Part shown: in pieces, positions 18,479 to 26,801 of the stretch
Position numbering within the stretch: position 1 is the stretch's first letter
Layout: each line of letters starts with the position of its first letter
The notes under the pieces: model-generated
The model's database searches: none
Told to the model about the DNA's origin: nothing
The model's input: the letters and a program-made list of their open reading frames with translations, nothing else
NCBI RefSeq assembly: GCF_000787775.1
Contig: NZ_BBPM01000049.1
Coordinates: 1-41,649 of the forward strand
DNA from: Streptacidiphilus carbonis
Lineage (GTDB): Bacteria; Actinomycetota; Actinomycetes; Streptomycetales; Streptomycetaceae
DNA length: 41,649 bases
Direction: 5' to 3'
Made by a program: the position numbers and the translations under genes

Positions 18479-19387
18479 ATGTCCCCTAGCTCCCGCCGCA
18501 AGTCGTCCCGCTCCGCCGCTCAGCGCCGGGGCCAAGGACAGGGTCGCCGCAAACCCAAGAAACGGAGCTCGGGCCCGAAGGCCCTGGCCGCCGTGGTGCT
18601 GGTGGCGATCCTCGGGGTCGGCGGCTACCTGCTGAGAGGCACGGGCGGGCCGACGGCCGCCGAAGCCGCCGTGCCGACGCCGTCGAACGCGAACAGCGCC
18701 GCCGGATCCCCCCGTGCCTCGTCCGGCACCCCGCCGAGCGCCTCCCCCTCGCACTCCCCCAGCGCCTCGGCCTCCGCGAGCGGTGTGCTCCCCTCCACCT
18801 ATGTGGAGAAGGGCGCCGGGACCTACACGTTTGCCTCCGGCAGTACCAGGCGCTTCGGGTCCGGCACGCTCAAGCGCTACCGGGTCGCCGTGGAGGACGG
18901 GATCAAGGTCAGTCCGGACCTGTTCGCCTCCGAGGTGGACGCCATCCTGGGCAACACCGAGCAGGGGTGGAGCGCCGGCGGTCTGTGGTCGTTCCAGCGG
19001 GTCTCCTCGGGACCGGTGGCCTTCACCATCTACCTGTCCTCACCCGACACCACCTTCACCCACTGCGCCGAGGTCGGTGTGAACGGGACCGACGAGGTCC
19101 TGCCCGGCGGCGTCAACTGCAGCAACAGCGGCAACACGGTGATCGAGAACCTGGCCCGCTGGATCGACCTGACCCCCGCCTACCAGGGCAGGTCCGACCT
19201 CTACCACGCGCTGGCGATCAACCACGAGGTCGGCCACTCGCTCGGCCACAACCATGTCACCTGCCCGGGCGCAGGACAGCCGGCCCCGGTGATGATGCAG
19301 CAGCTCAAGGGCATGCAGGGCTGCGTCGACAACGGCTGGCCCTACAGCACCTCCGGAAAGTTCCTGACCGGTCCGGCCGAGAGGTGA
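18479..19387 (+). CDS. DUF3152 metzincin-like membrane-anchored protein
   Basis: The 302-residue protein has a basic N-terminus (residues 5-33), one membrane helix (about 35-53), a Ser/Pro/Ala linker (about 65-105) and a C-terminal DUF3152 domain. The domain has HEVGHSLGHNH at 249-259, which fits the metzincin zinc motif HExxHxxGxxH with ligands His249, His253 and His259 and catalytic Glu250; VMM at 271-273 could be the Met-turn. Cys196, Cys214, Cys262 and Cys282 may form disulfides. So a zinc protease outside the membrane is likely, though activity for this family is, to my knowledge, not established. The ATG at 18479 sits just before the basic segment; an upstream in-frame extension to 18269 lacks protein-like character. 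Confidence 0.85.
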   Translation: MSPSSRRKSSRSAAQRRGQGQGRRKPKKRSSGPKALAAVVLVAILGVGGYLLRGTGGPTAAEAAVPTPSNANSAAGSPRASSGTPPSASPSHSPSASASASGVLPSTYVEKGAGTYTFASGSTRRFGSGTLKRYRVAVEDGIKVSPDLFASEVDAILGNTEQGWSAGGLWSFQRVSSGPVAFTIYLSSPDTTFTHCAEVGVNGTDEVLPGGVNCSNSGNTVIENLARWIDLTPAYQGRSDLYHALAINHEVGHSLGHNHVTCPGAGQPAPVMMQQLKGMQGCVDNGWPYSTSGKFLTGPAER

Positions 19388-19424
19388 CCGGACCGGACCT
19401 GACGGACCGGGACGTGACCGGCCG

Positions 19425-21209
19425 TCAGGTGATCTTCGTGGCCCACTCCTGGATCTTCTTGATCCGCGCCTGCAGCTGACCCGCCGTCGCCTGGGCGGTC
19501 AGCGGCCCGCCGCAGACCCGGCGCAGCTCGTTGTGGATGGTGCCGTGCGGCTGGCCGGTGCGGTGGTGCCAGGCGCCCACCAGCCCGTTCAGCTCCTTGC
19601 GGAGCTCCTGCAGCTGCTTGTGGGTGACGATCGGGCGCTTCTCGGCCGGCAGCTCGATCAGGTCGGCCTCCTCGGCCGGCTTGGCCTTGCTGCGCTGGAT
19701 CTGCCGGGTCTGCCGCTTCTGCAGCAGTATCTGCACCTGGTCGGGTTCGAGCAGGCCGGGGATGCCGAGGTACTCCTCTTCCTCCTCCGATCCGGCGTGC
19801 GCCTGCATGCCGAACTCATGGCCGTCGTAGAGCACCCGGTCGAACACGGCGTCGGACTCCAGCGCCTCCCAGGGCAGCTCGTCCATGCCCCCGTCGGCCT
19901 CGTCCTTGGTCTTCTCGGCCTCGGCGAGCAGCGCGTCCTCCTCGTCGAAGAGGCCGTCCTCCTTGCTCTTCTTCCGGTCCAGGACGTGGTCGCGCTGGAG
20001 TTCCATCTCGTTGGCGAAAGTCAGCAGCGTCGGCACCGAGGGCAGGAAGACCGAGGCGGTCTCGCCGCGCTTCCTGGCCCGGACGAAGCGGCCCACCGCC
20101 TGGGCGAAGAACAGCGGGGTGGAGATCGAGGTGGCGTAGACGCCGACCGCCAGCCGGGGCACGTCCACGCCCTCGGACACCATCCGCACCGCGACCATCC
20201 AGCGCTGGTCGCCCTCGGAGAAGTCGGAGATCCGCTGGGAGGCCTCTGCCTCGTCGGACAGCACCAGGGTGACCTTCTCGCCGGTGATCTCCCTGATCAT
20301 CTTGGCGTAGGCCCGGGCCACGTTCTGGTCGGTGGCGATCACCAGCCCGCCGGCGTCCGGAATTCCCTTGCGCACCTCGGTCAGCCGCTTGTCGGCGGCC
20401 CGCAGCACATTGGGCATCCACTCGCCCTGCGGCGCCAGCGCGGTCCGCCAGGCCTGGGCGACGGCGTCCTTGGTCATCGGCTCGCCGAGCCGCGCGGCGA
20501 CCTCGTCGCCGGCCTTGGTGCGCCAGCGCATGTTGCCGCTGTAGGAGAGGAAGATCACCGGACGGACCACATGGTCGGCCAGCGCGTGGCCGTAGCCGTA
20601 GGTGTAGTCGGCGACGCTCTTGCGGACGCCGTCGCTGCCGGCCTCGTAGCCGACGAACGGGATGGGGTTGGTGTCGGAGCGGAACGGCGTCCCGGTCAGC
20701 GCCAGCCGACGGGTCGCCGGTTCGAACGCCTCGGCGCAGGCCTCGCCCCAGGACTTGGAGTCGCCGGCGTGGTGGATCTCGTCCAGGATCACCAGGGTCT
20801 TGCGCTGCTCGACCCGGTTGCGGTGCAGCATGGGGTTGACCCCGACGCCGGCGTAGGTGATCACGATGCCCTGGTAGTCGGGCGAGAGCCGGCCGCTGCT
20901 GTAGGTCGGGTCCAGCCTGATCCCTATCCGCGCCGCGGCCTCGGCCCACTGCTTCTTCAGGTGCTCGGTCGGCGCGACCACGGTGATCTGCTGCACCACG
21001 TGGTTGTGCAGCAGGTACGACGCCAGCGTCAGCGCGAAGGTGGTCTTCCCGGCGCCGGGCGTGGCCACGGCCAGGAAGTCGCGCGGCTGCGCCTCGATGT
21101 AGCGCTCCATGGCGGCCTGCTGCCAGGCACGCAGCTTCCCCGCGGTACCCCAGGGGGCCCGGCCGGGGAAGGCAGGGGACAGATGGTGGGAGGCGGTTGC
21201 AGTACTCAC
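19425..21209 (-). CDS. Superfamily 2 DEAD/DEAH-type helicase
   Basis: The 594-residue protein has both helicase lobes. Motif I is ATPGAGKTT (49-57), motif II DEIHH (143-147), motif III LTGTPFRSD, and the second lobe shows VRMVSEGVDVPRL and the motif VI sequence QAVGRFVRARKRGE. It resembles the nucleic-acid translocases of the RecG/UvsW/type III restriction Res-like class common in actinobacteria. An acidic region (EEDALLAEAEKTKDEADGG) and a C-terminal extension with a Lys/Arg-rich turn follow the second lobe. The start is a GTG at 21209 with GGAG only three bases ahead, so the exact start is uncertain. No methylase or nuclease lies beside it, so I do not call a defence role. Confidence 0.88.
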   Translation of the reverse strand: MSTATASHHLSPAFPGRAPWGTAGKLRAWQQAAMERYIEAQPRDFLAVATPGAGKTTFALTLASYLLHNHVVQQITVVAPTEHLKKQWAEAAARIGIRLDPTYSSGRLSPDYQGIVITYAGVGVNPMLHRNRVEQRKTLVILDEIHHAGDSKSWGEACAEAFEPATRRLALTGTPFRSDTNPIPFVGYEAGSDGVRKSVADYTYGYGHALADHVVRPVIFLSYSGNMRWRTKAGDEVAARLGEPMTKDAVAQAWRTALAPQGEWMPNVLRAADKRLTEVRKGIPDAGGLVIATDQNVARAYAKMIREITGEKVTLVLSDEAEASQRISDFSEGDQRWMVAVRMVSEGVDVPRLAVGVYATSISTPLFFAQAVGRFVRARKRGETASVFLPSVPTLLTFANEMELQRDHVLDRKKSKEDGLFDEEDALLAEAEKTKDEADGGMDELPWEALESDAVFDRVLYDGHEFGMQAHAGSEEEEEYLGIPGLLEPDQVQILLQKRQTRQIQRSKAKPAEEADLIELPAEKRPIVTHKQLQELRKELNGLVGAWHHRTGQPHGTIHNELRRVCGGPLTAQATAGQLQARIKKIQEWATKIT

Positions 21210-21387
21210 GGTCTCCGGCAGGGTCGGCGGCGGGAAGCGCTTCTGGGGTCTGCTGCTGGGTCAGCCGGCGCTGGGTCGGCTGCTGGTGCGTCAGCGGGGT
21301 CAGCTTCAAGGGTCGTCGGACAACCCGCCTACCCTACCGGGACGACATGTCGTCCCCGCGTCTTCATTCAGCTTCGCCCGGCCGGTT

Positions 21388-22881
21388 TCATCCGGACGAC
21401 GCCGACCGCCGGCGGGGTCCGTGGGGGTCCGGGGGGTCGCTCCCCGGGAAATTGGAGGAGCCGCGCCGTTTCGCCGTCCGCCCGCAGATCGCCGCTCCGA
21501 CCAGGGCGATCGCGGCCATGGTGGCGAAGATCGCAGCGAATCCGCCACGGGTGTCCGTGCCGACGAGTGCGAAGAGCACACCGGCGAAACCGACCAGCAG
21601 GACGTTGCCCAGGGCGTCGCTGACCTGGAGCGAGGCGGAGTTCTCGCCGGTGTCGTCGGCGTCCGACAGCCCCAGCATCAGCACGCCGACGCTGGCGATG
21701 GTGAGCCCCATCCCCATGCCCCCGACGGCCCAGGCGAAGGCGACCGCGTACGCGGGGACGGCCGGGACCAGGGCCAGGCCCGCCCCGGCGATGCCTGCGG
21801 CGCACATCAGGAAGCCGGTGCGGATCAGCAGCCCGCGGTGCCGGTCGGCCCAGGAACGGCCCTGGATCCAGGAGCCCAGCGCCCAGCTCAGCCCGCCGCT
21901 GGTGAGCGAGAGCCCGGCCAGCGTCGGCGACAGCCCGCGCTGGGTGACCATCATCAGCGGGATGAACGACTCAGCGGCGAAGAAGGCCCCGGCGGCGACG
22001 CCGCGCAGCAGGATCACGGTGGGAAGGCCGCGGGCGGCCCGGAAGGTGCCGCGCGGCAGCAGCCGGCGCACGGCGGGGACCAGCAGGCCCAGTCCGGCCG
22101 CGGCCGGGATCAGCGCGTAGAGGTCCAGCAGCTGCCCCGCGTACTGCAGCAGCCCGGCGCCGACGGCCAGCGCCAGCGCGAACAGCAGCCTGCCGCGGTT
22201 CAGCGCCCAACTGCGCTGGGAGCCGTCCTGGGCCTGGAGCCGGCGGAGCTGAGGGAGCATCACCGAGACCGGCAGCACGACCAGCACCGGTATGGACAGG
22301 AACACCCAGCGCCAGCCCAGGTGCTGGGTGACCGTCCCGGAGATCACCGGGCCGACGATCGAGGGCAGCACCCAGGCCGCCGAGAAGGCGGCGAAGACCG
22401 AGGGGCGCAGCCGCTCCGGGTAGGCGCGGCCGACCACCACGTACAGCGCGACGATGACCAGCCCGCCGCCCAGCCCCTGGACCGCCCGGCCCGCGACGAA
22501 GACCCCCATGTCCTGGGCGGTGCCGGCGATCAGCAGTCCGGTCGCGAAGGCGGTGATACCGGCGCTGAGCGGTCCCAGCGGACCGCGCTTGTCGCACCAC
22601 TCCCCGGAGACCACCATCGCCAGCAGGCTGGCGGTGAAGAACCCGGAGAAGGCGAACGCGTACAGGCCGAACCCGTGCAGGGCCCGGGCTGCGACCGGCA
22701 TGGCGGTGTTCACTGCCATGGCCTCGAAGGCGACGAGCAGCACGGTCGACACGATGCCGAGGGTCAGGGCGCGGTAGCGGCCGCTCATGACGGTGTCGCT
22801 GCCGTTGTCCTGGCCGAGCTCGCCGTCGGTCGCTGCGGGGTGGGTGGTCTGGGTGGTCACTGAAGCGAGTGTAAGGGTCAT
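21388..22881 (-). CDS. MFS transporter (drug-exporter-like)
   Basis: The 497-residue protein has 12 to 14 predicted helices and MFS features: VAFEAMAVNTAMPVAARAL in helix 1, a CDKRGPLG loop resembling motif A, and a motif C-like PSIVGPVISGTVTQHLGWRWVF, which suggests an antiporter-type exporter. The N-terminal 33 residues are cytosolic. The C-terminus ends in SNFPGSDPPDPHGPRRRSASSG, part of which is encoded by a family 2 palindrome, as in the ABC ATPase. The ATG at 22881 has no clear ribosome site; a GTG at 22860 is an alternative. The substrate is unknown. Confidence 0.88.
   Translation of the reverse strand: MTLTLASVTTQTTHPAATDGELGQDNGSDTVMSGRYRALTLGIVSTVLLVAFEAMAVNTAMPVAARALHGFGLYAFAFSGFFTASLLAMVVSGEWCDKRGPLGPLSAGITAFATGLLIAGTAQDMGVFVAGRAVQGLGGGLVIVALYVVVGRAYPERLRPSVFAAFSAAWVLPSIVGPVISGTVTQHLGWRWVFLSIPVLVVLPVSVMLPQLRRLQAQDGSQRSWALNRGRLLFALALAVGAGLLQYAGQLLDLYALIPAAAGLGLLVPAVRRLLPRGTFRAARGLPTVILLRGVAAGAFFAAESFIPLMMVTQRGLSPTLAGLSLTSGGLSWALGSWIQGRSWADRHRGLLIRTGFLMCAAGIAGAGLALVPAVPAYAVAFAWAVGGMGMGLTIASVGVLMLGLSDADDTGENSASLQVSDALGNVLLVGFAGVLFALVGTDTRGGFAAIFATMAAIALVGAAICGRTAKRRGSSNFPGSDPPDPHGPRRRSASSG
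21418..21450. repeat. Dispersed palindrome, family 2, copy at the end of the MFS gene
   Basis: Read on the minus strand the segment is gcgaccccccgg followed by acccccacgga, identical to the right half of the copy at 14601-14630; the left arm is slightly degenerate. It encodes GSDPPDPHG. Confidence 0.75.
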
Positions 22882-22960
22882 CTGCGGCCTTGACCCCTGT
22901 CGTGCGACCGAGGGCCGCTCATCCTTCCGCCCTAGGACCCATTGAATTCCCCGGAAGGTG

Positions 22961-22991
22961 TTGACGAATACGGGGGTGAATACCGTAGAGT
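22961..22991 (+). promoter_or_regulatory. Promoter for the Cys-rich leader and tRNA-Cys
   Basis: TTGACG (22961-22966) and TAGAGT (22986-22991) are 19 bases apart, a good match to a housekeeping promoter apart from the slightly long spacer. Transcription would start about 22998, 39 bases before the leader ATG. Confidence 0.6.
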
Positions 22992-23036
22992 CGAATGCAT
23001 CGAGCGGTACGGGAATGGCGACCTGAGGGAGGACCG

Positions 23037-23120
23037 ATGAACACCAGCAGCCTGGTTCACATCGCCGCCCGTCGCACCCGGTTCCGCTGTACGGCGTGTT
23101 GTTGTCCCGCCATCAGCTGA
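23037..23120 (+). CDS. Cys-rich leader peptide upstream of tRNA-Cys
   Basis: This 27-codon frame begins with ATG five bases after GGGAGGA and ends in TGA. The peptide is basic in the middle (ARRTRFRC) and ends CTACCCPAIS. All four Cys codons are TGT, the minor choice at this GC content, and three are consecutive. A five-pair hairpin (23119-23123 with 23131-23135) overlaps the stop. Fifty bases later tRNA-Cys begins on the same strand, and the promoter upstream would serve both. Actinobacteria use Cys-containing leader peptides ahead of sulfur genes for cysteine-responsive attenuation; here the peptide precedes the tRNA itself. That it is translated is an inference from its ribosome site and codon pattern. 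Confidence 0.6.
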   Translation: MNTSSLVHIAARRTRFRCTACCCPAIS

Positions 23121-23170
23121 AGCATCCTCGGCTTCGCCCTCGCACCACCCTGCAGCACCACCCCAGTCAC

Positions 23171-23242
23171 GGCCGTGTGCCCGAGTGGTTCAGGGGACCG
23201 CCTGCAAAGCGGTTTACACCGGTTCGAATCCGGTCATGGCCT
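23171..23242 (+). tRNA. tRNA-Cys (GCA)
   Basis: The 72-base gene folds fully: acceptor GGCCGTG (23171-23177) with CATGGCC (23235-23241), anticodon stem ACCGC/GCGGT around loop CTGCAAA with anticodon GCA, and T arm ACCGG-TTCGAAT-CCGGT. The discriminator base is T (U73), the identity base for cysteine. CCA is not encoded. A strong hairpin follows at 23264. Confidence 0.97.
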
Positions 23243-23263
23243 CCCATGGTTTGTCGCAGAAAC

Positions 23264-23302
23264 AATTTCCGGACGGTCGGGGAATTCGACCGCCCGGAAA
23301 TT
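23264..23302. terminator. Terminator hairpin after tRNA-Cys
   Basis: aatttccgg-a-cggtcg (23264-23279) pairs with cgaccg-c-ccggaaatt (23287-23302): 15 pairs with one A/C mismatch and a seven-base loop. It lies between tRNA-Cys and the convergent WYL regulator gene and may serve both. Confidence 0.8.
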
Positions 23303-23331
23303 CCCATGCAATTTTCCCGCGGTAATTCCGG

Positions 23332-24309
23332 TCATCTTGGCCCGTCCTCGCCCGCGGCGGCGGTGAGTTGTGCGGCGAGTGAGCGGACGAGCCCGCGCAG
23401 GGCGTCCGGGCGCTCGATGACGAAGGGCAGGCCCAGGGCGGCCAGGACGCCCGGCACCCAGTGCAGTTCCTCGGCCCGCAGCCGCACCCGGACCCAGCCG
23501 TCGTCGTCCGGGGCGTCCTGGACGGTGGCGATCCCGGCCGGGAAGCGGGCGGCGACCTGGTCGGCCGTGCCCTGGACCCGGAGCGAGACCTCGTGGCGGC
23601 GCGGGGCCCCGGCGATGCCGGACAGGACCCTGGCAGCGGGGTCGAAGTCGTCCGGGACGTCGAAGACACCCTCCAGCAGTCGCGCGTCGGCCACCCGGTC
23701 GAGGCGGAAGTTGCGGATCCCGCCGCTGGCCGAGTCGGCTCCGGTGACGTACCAGCGTCCGGAGTGGGCGACGATCCCGTACGGGTGGACGGTGCGCTCG
23801 GTGCGTCGGCCGTCCGCGGCGGTGTAGTCGAGGGCGACCGGGCGGCGGTCCCGCGCCGCCTCGGCGAGGAGCAGGAGCACCCCTGTCTCCGGGGTGGTCG
23901 CGGGCCGGGGCGGGAGGGTGAAGGCGGTGGTCTGCAGCAGCGCGGCGAGTCGGCGTCCGAGCGCCTGCGGCAGTACCCGCTGCAGCTTGGCGGCGGCGCT
24001 CTCGGCCGCGGCGGCGGACGCCGTCGCCAGTCCGGCCCGGCGCGCCGCGGTCAGACCCAGCAGCACCGCCAGCGCCTCCTCGTCGGTGAGCATCAGCGGC
24101 GGCATGCGGTACCCGGGCGCCAGCCGGTACCCGCCGTAGCGGCCGCGCACCGAACGGACCGGGATGTCGAGGTCGGCCAGGTGGGCGGCGTAGCGGCGGA
24201 CGGTGCGCTCGTCGACGCCGAGCCGGTCCGCCAGCTCGCCGACGGTACGCGTGCCGCCGGTCTGCAGGATCTCCAGGAGGGCGAGCACTCGCACGGTCGG
24301 TCGGGTCAT
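23332..24309 (-). CDS. WYL-domain transcriptional regulator (YafY-type)
   Basis: The 325-residue protein has an N-terminal winged helix (residues 4-58; GELADRLGVDERTVRRYAAHL), then a WYL domain around 138-210 (HPYGIVAHSGRWYVTGADS, NFRLDRV) and a C-terminal WCX extension. Proteins of this kind bind nucleotides or small ligands through the WYL fold. The ATG at 24309 is divergent from a VOC-family gene 62 bases away, with a perfect ATACCGG inverted repeat between them, so it probably controls that gene and itself. Confidence 0.92.
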   Translation of the reverse strand: MTRPTVRVLALLEILQTGGTRTVGELADRLGVDERTVRRYAAHLADLDIPVRSVRGRYGGYRLAPGYRMPPLMLTDEEALAVLLGLTAARRAGLATASAAAAESAAAKLQRVLPQALGRRLAALLQTTAFTLPPRPATTPETGVLLLLAEAARDRRPVALDYTAADGRRTERTVHPYGIVAHSGRWYVTGADSASGGIRNFRLDRVADARLLEGVFDVPDDFDPAARVLSGIAGAPRRHEVSLRVQGTADQVAARFPAGIATVQDAPDDDGWVRVRLRAEELHWVPGVLAALGLPFVIERPDALRGLVRSLAAQLTAAAGEDGPR

Positions 24310-24327
24310 GGATCGATTGTCCCGCCG

Positions 24328-24352
24328 ATACCGGGCGGATACTGTCCGGTAT
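24328..24352. promoter_or_regulatory. Probable operator of the WYL regulator
   Basis: ATACCGG (24328-24334) and CCGGTAT (24346-24352) are perfect inverted arms with an 11-base spacer, so the half-sites are about two helical turns apart centre to centre (18 bases). It fills most of the 62-base divergent region. Confidence 0.6.
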
Positions 24353-24371
24353 TCGTCCTAACGTGCAGGAC

Positions 24372-24794
24372 ATGACGACTCACACCCACACAGCCAGCCT
24401 CGTGTCCCTCCGCCTCATCACCGACGACGTCGCCCGCCTCGCCGGGTTCTACGAGCAGGTCACCGGCCTGCCCGTGCACTGGTCCACGCCCGACTTCGCC
24501 GAGCTGGAGACCCCGGCGGGCACCCTGGCGCTCGGCAGCACCCGAACCGTGGCGCTCTTCGCGCCCGGCTCGGCCCACCCGGCCGACAACCGCTCGGCGA
24601 TCATCGAGTTCCTCGTCGACGACGTCGACGCCGAGTACGACAGGATCAAGCAGTTCACCGACGACTTCGTCAACGAGCCGACGACCATGCCGTGGGGCAA
24701 CCGCTCCCTGCTCCTCCGCGACCCGGACGGCAACCTCGTCAACCTCTTCACTCCGGTGACCCCGGCGGCCGTCGCCAAGTCCGCCCGGCGCTGA
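24372..24794 (+). CDS. VOC family protein (glyoxalase/bleomycin-resistance-like)
   Basis: The 140-residue protein has a single VOC module: SLRLITDDVARLAGFYEQVTGLPV at the start, VEFLVDDVDAEYDRI-like centre, and LLRDPDGNLVNLF near the end. Such proteins bind a metal or sequester small molecules; the exact reaction is not readable. The ATG at 24372 is seven bases after TAACGT, which suggests a leaderless message; a GTG at 24363 is possible. It is divergent from the WYL regulator, a common pairing in which the regulator represses the VOC gene. Confidence 0.85.
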   Translation: MTTHTHTASLVSLRLITDDVARLAGFYEQVTGLPVHWSTPDFAELETPAGTLALGSTRTVALFAPGSAHPADNRSAIIEFLVDDVDAEYDRIKQFTDDFVNEPTTMPWGNRSLLLRDPDGNLVNLFTPVTPAAVAKSARR

Positions 24795-24797
24795 CGC

Positions 24798-25256
24798 TCA
24801 GGCCCGAGGGTGATGTGCGAGCTTCCCGAAGGGCCAGTCGGTGGACAGCCAGGTGATCACGGCCTCGTGCAGCGGGGCGTCCAGCTCGGCCCGGTCGGCC
24901 CGGACCCAGGAGCGCACGTCGGCGTCGTGGCCTTCGCTGCGGGAGGGGTAGATGTAGACACATCCGATCACCTCACCGCCGACGGCCTCGATGACGGTGT
25001 ACGTGAAGCCGACCCGCCGGGCGAAGTCGTCCGCATGCCGCTGCAGGTCGACGAGGTTCGCCTGCGGCGTCATCCCGGCCGCCGGTGGCCATCCCCGGCC
25101 ACCGAAGCCCGGTGTCGCCCGAATGTGCTCAATGCTGCCGCTCCAGGCGGCGTGGTCGTCGACGTTGTGCTGGGGCCCCAACGGCTCCAGCCGGAACTGC
25201 CGCGTCGTCAACTCCAGCGGAACCACGAAGCCGTCGGGCACAAAAGCAGGTGTCAT
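24798..25256 (-). CDS. GNAT-like N-acetyltransferase
   Basis: The 152-residue protein has a GNAT-like core: FTYTVIEAVGGEVIGCVYIYPS for strands 3 and 4, then a helix and ADRAELDAPLHEAVITWLSTDWPF. The canonical Q/RxxGxG/A CoA loop is not evident; ADRAELD stands at that place, so CoA use is uncertain. The ATG at 25256 gives the best protein-like start, though no ribosome site is visible and the frame extends to 25319. It ends four bases from the convergent VOC gene. The substrate is unknown. Confidence 0.7.
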   Translation of the reverse strand: MTPAFVPDGFVVPLELTTRQFRLEPLGPQHNVDDHAAWSGSIEHIRATPGFGGRGWPPAAGMTPQANLVDLQRHADDFARRVGFTYTVIEAVGGEVIGCVYIYPSRSEGHDADVRSWVRADRAELDAPLHEAVITWLSTDWPFGKLAHHPRA

Positions 25257-25322
25257 GCCGCCGAGGCTACGAGCGGATCCCAGCTCTCGCACCCGAACGC
25301 CGATCCCCGGCACTGACAACCG

Positions 25323-25538
25323 TCAGCGCCCGGCGTTCCGGCGGAGCTTCAGGGCGAGGACCGGGCAGTCGGCGGCGGCTCGGCCGGCGCGGCGGACGGC
25401 TTCGCGCGGGAGCGGGGTGTCGTCCAGCAGGGGGTAGCCCCATTCGTCCAGGGTGACCCGCTCCGGGAGGAGTTCGGCGCAGAGGCCGTGGGCGGTGCAG
25501 GCGGTCCAGTCGACGGCGAGGTGCAGGTCGGGGGTCAT
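25323..25538 (-). CDS. Small ferredoxin ([3Fe-4S] or [4Fe-4S] type)
   Basis: This 71-residue protein carries Cys14-x2-His17-x2-Cys20 and Cys58-Pro, the cluster pattern of the small actinobacterial ferredoxins that often serve P450s. His or its neighbour replaces the fourth cysteine, so a [3Fe-4S] cluster is likely. The ATG at 25538 overlaps the stop of the NuoF-like gene (ATGA), so the two are coupled and it probably exchanges electrons with that flavoprotein. It is the last gene of the five-gene redox operon. Confidence 0.9.
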   Translation of the reverse strand: MTPDLHLAVDWTACTAHGLCAELLPERVTLDEWGYPLLDDTPLPREAVRRAGRAAADCPVLALKLRRNAGR

Positions 25539-26800
25539 CTCAGGGCCTCCGGGGCGGTTTCGGACGGGACCGGGAGTACGGCGGTGGGGTTGCCGGCGGT
25601 GCAGTGGCCGGACTGGTGGGCGTAGGCCTCGGCGGCGAAGACGGTGAGGGCACTGCGCACCAGCCGGACCGTGCCGTCGGGGTGGTGGCAGACGCCGCGC
25701 CCCTCGACCAGGCCGGACCAGCGGGCCAGGTCGTCCAGGAGCCCGGGCGCCCAGGCCGCGCGGGACGGGTCGGCCAGGTCGGCGAAGGCGGCGGCGATCC
25801 GGGGCAGGCCGTTGAGGCAGGGGCCGCACTGCCCGGCCGACTCCAGCGCCAGGTAGCGCAGCACCCGCGCCGTCTCGACCAGCCCGCAGCGGTCGGCGGG
25901 CAGCGCCGCCAGCACGCCCGCCCCCAGCGGGACGCCGAGGTCGGCCGCGGCGAGGCGGCGTTCCAGCGCGGCGGCCGGGAGCCAGCTGCCGTGGTAGCCG
26001 CCGACCAGCACCGCCTGGACCGGGTACGGGAGCGGACCGAACAGGCGGCGCAGCGGCGTCCCGGCCGAGGCCTCGAACACCCGGGGGGCGGTGCCGGCCG
26101 TGTGGACGGTGCACAGCATCGAGCCCGGCTCCGCCGAGGTGCCGGCGGTGCGGAACCAGCCGGGGCCGTAGCGGGCGATCAGGGCGAGTTGGGCGAGCGT
26201 CTCCACGTTCTGCACCAGGGTGGGCGCCCCGCCGACGCCGCGTTCGCGGGTCGGCGGTTGCGGGAAGCGGGGCAGGCCGTTGCCGCCGGACAGGTAGCCG
26301 GTGAGCGCGGAGGACTCCCCGGAGATGAAGCGGCGCGGCACCTCGGCCAGCGAGACCCGGTCGCCGGGGCGCTCGGACAGCGCCGCGCGCAGGCCCGGCA
26401 GCAGGCCGCTGCCCCGCTCCACGGCCAGGTGCGCGGTCCGCGCGCCGATCGCGTCGGCGGCGGTGAGCAGCCCGTCCAGGACCAGGTGCGGGGCGAGCCG
26501 CAGCAGGGTCGCGTCCTTGTGGCTGGCCGGTTCGCCCTCGCAGCCGTTGGCGACGACGACGGGGGCCCTGCCGCTGCGGCGGGCGGCCGCGGCGACGGAG
26601 TCGATCTTGCGGTGCACCGGGAAGGCGGCTCCGCCGCGCCCGGTCAGCCCGGCCTCGGCGAGCACCGCGGACAGTGCACCGGTGCCGGCACGGGGGCCGT
26701 ACCGGGCGGTGTGGGCGGCCAGGTCGAGCGGGGTACGCGGCAGCAGGCGGGGCAGTACCTCGTGCGGGACGGCCGCTGCGGGCCGGGGAATTGTCGTCAT
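25535..26800 (-). CDS. NuoF-like NADH/FMN-binding flavoprotein
   Basis: The 421-residue protein resembles the 51 kDa subunit of complex I. GRGGAAFP (54-61) and NGCEGEPASHKD (86-97) are the FMN and NADH binding motifs, followed by a SLBB-like segment and the C-terminal iron-sulfur region with Cys325 and Cys328 (GQCGPC) and Cys371. The first cysteine of the usual SCGxCxxC motif is Ala322, leaving three cysteines, so the cluster may be altered or absent; I think related stand-alone actinobacterial proteins share this. No NuoE or NuoG lies nearby. It probably passes electrons between NAD(P)H and the ferredoxin encoded next. Confidence 0.85.
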   Translation of the reverse strand: MTTIPRPAAAVPHEVLPRLLPRTPLDLAAHTARYGPRAGTGALSAVLAEAGLTGRGGAAFPVHRKIDSVAAAARRSGRAPVVVANGCEGEPASHKDATLLRLAPHLVLDGLLTAADAIGARTAHLAVERGSGLLPGLRAALSERPGDRVSLAEVPRRFISGESSALTGYLSGGNGLPRFPQPPTRERGVGGAPTLVQNVETLAQLALIARYGPGWFRTAGTSAEPGSMLCTVHTAGTAPRVFEASAGTPLRRLFGPLPYPVQAVLVGGYHGSWLPAAALERRLAAADLGVPLGAGVLAALPADRCGLVETARVLRYLALESAGQCGPCLNGLPRIAAAFADLADPSRAAWAPGLLDDLARWSGLVEGRGVCHHPDGTVRLVRSALTVFAAEAYAHQSGHCTAGNPTAVLPVPSETAPEALR

Positions 26801-26801
26801 G

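Noticed and set aside
19425-21209. The helicase as part of a phage-defence system
   Set aside because: No nuclease, methylase or other defence partner adjoins it; neighbours are a metzincin-like protein and an MFS exporter.
23096-23827. A 243-codon plus-strand frame starting in the leader region
   Set aside because: It runs through tRNA-Cys and its terminator and is antisense to the WYL regulator.
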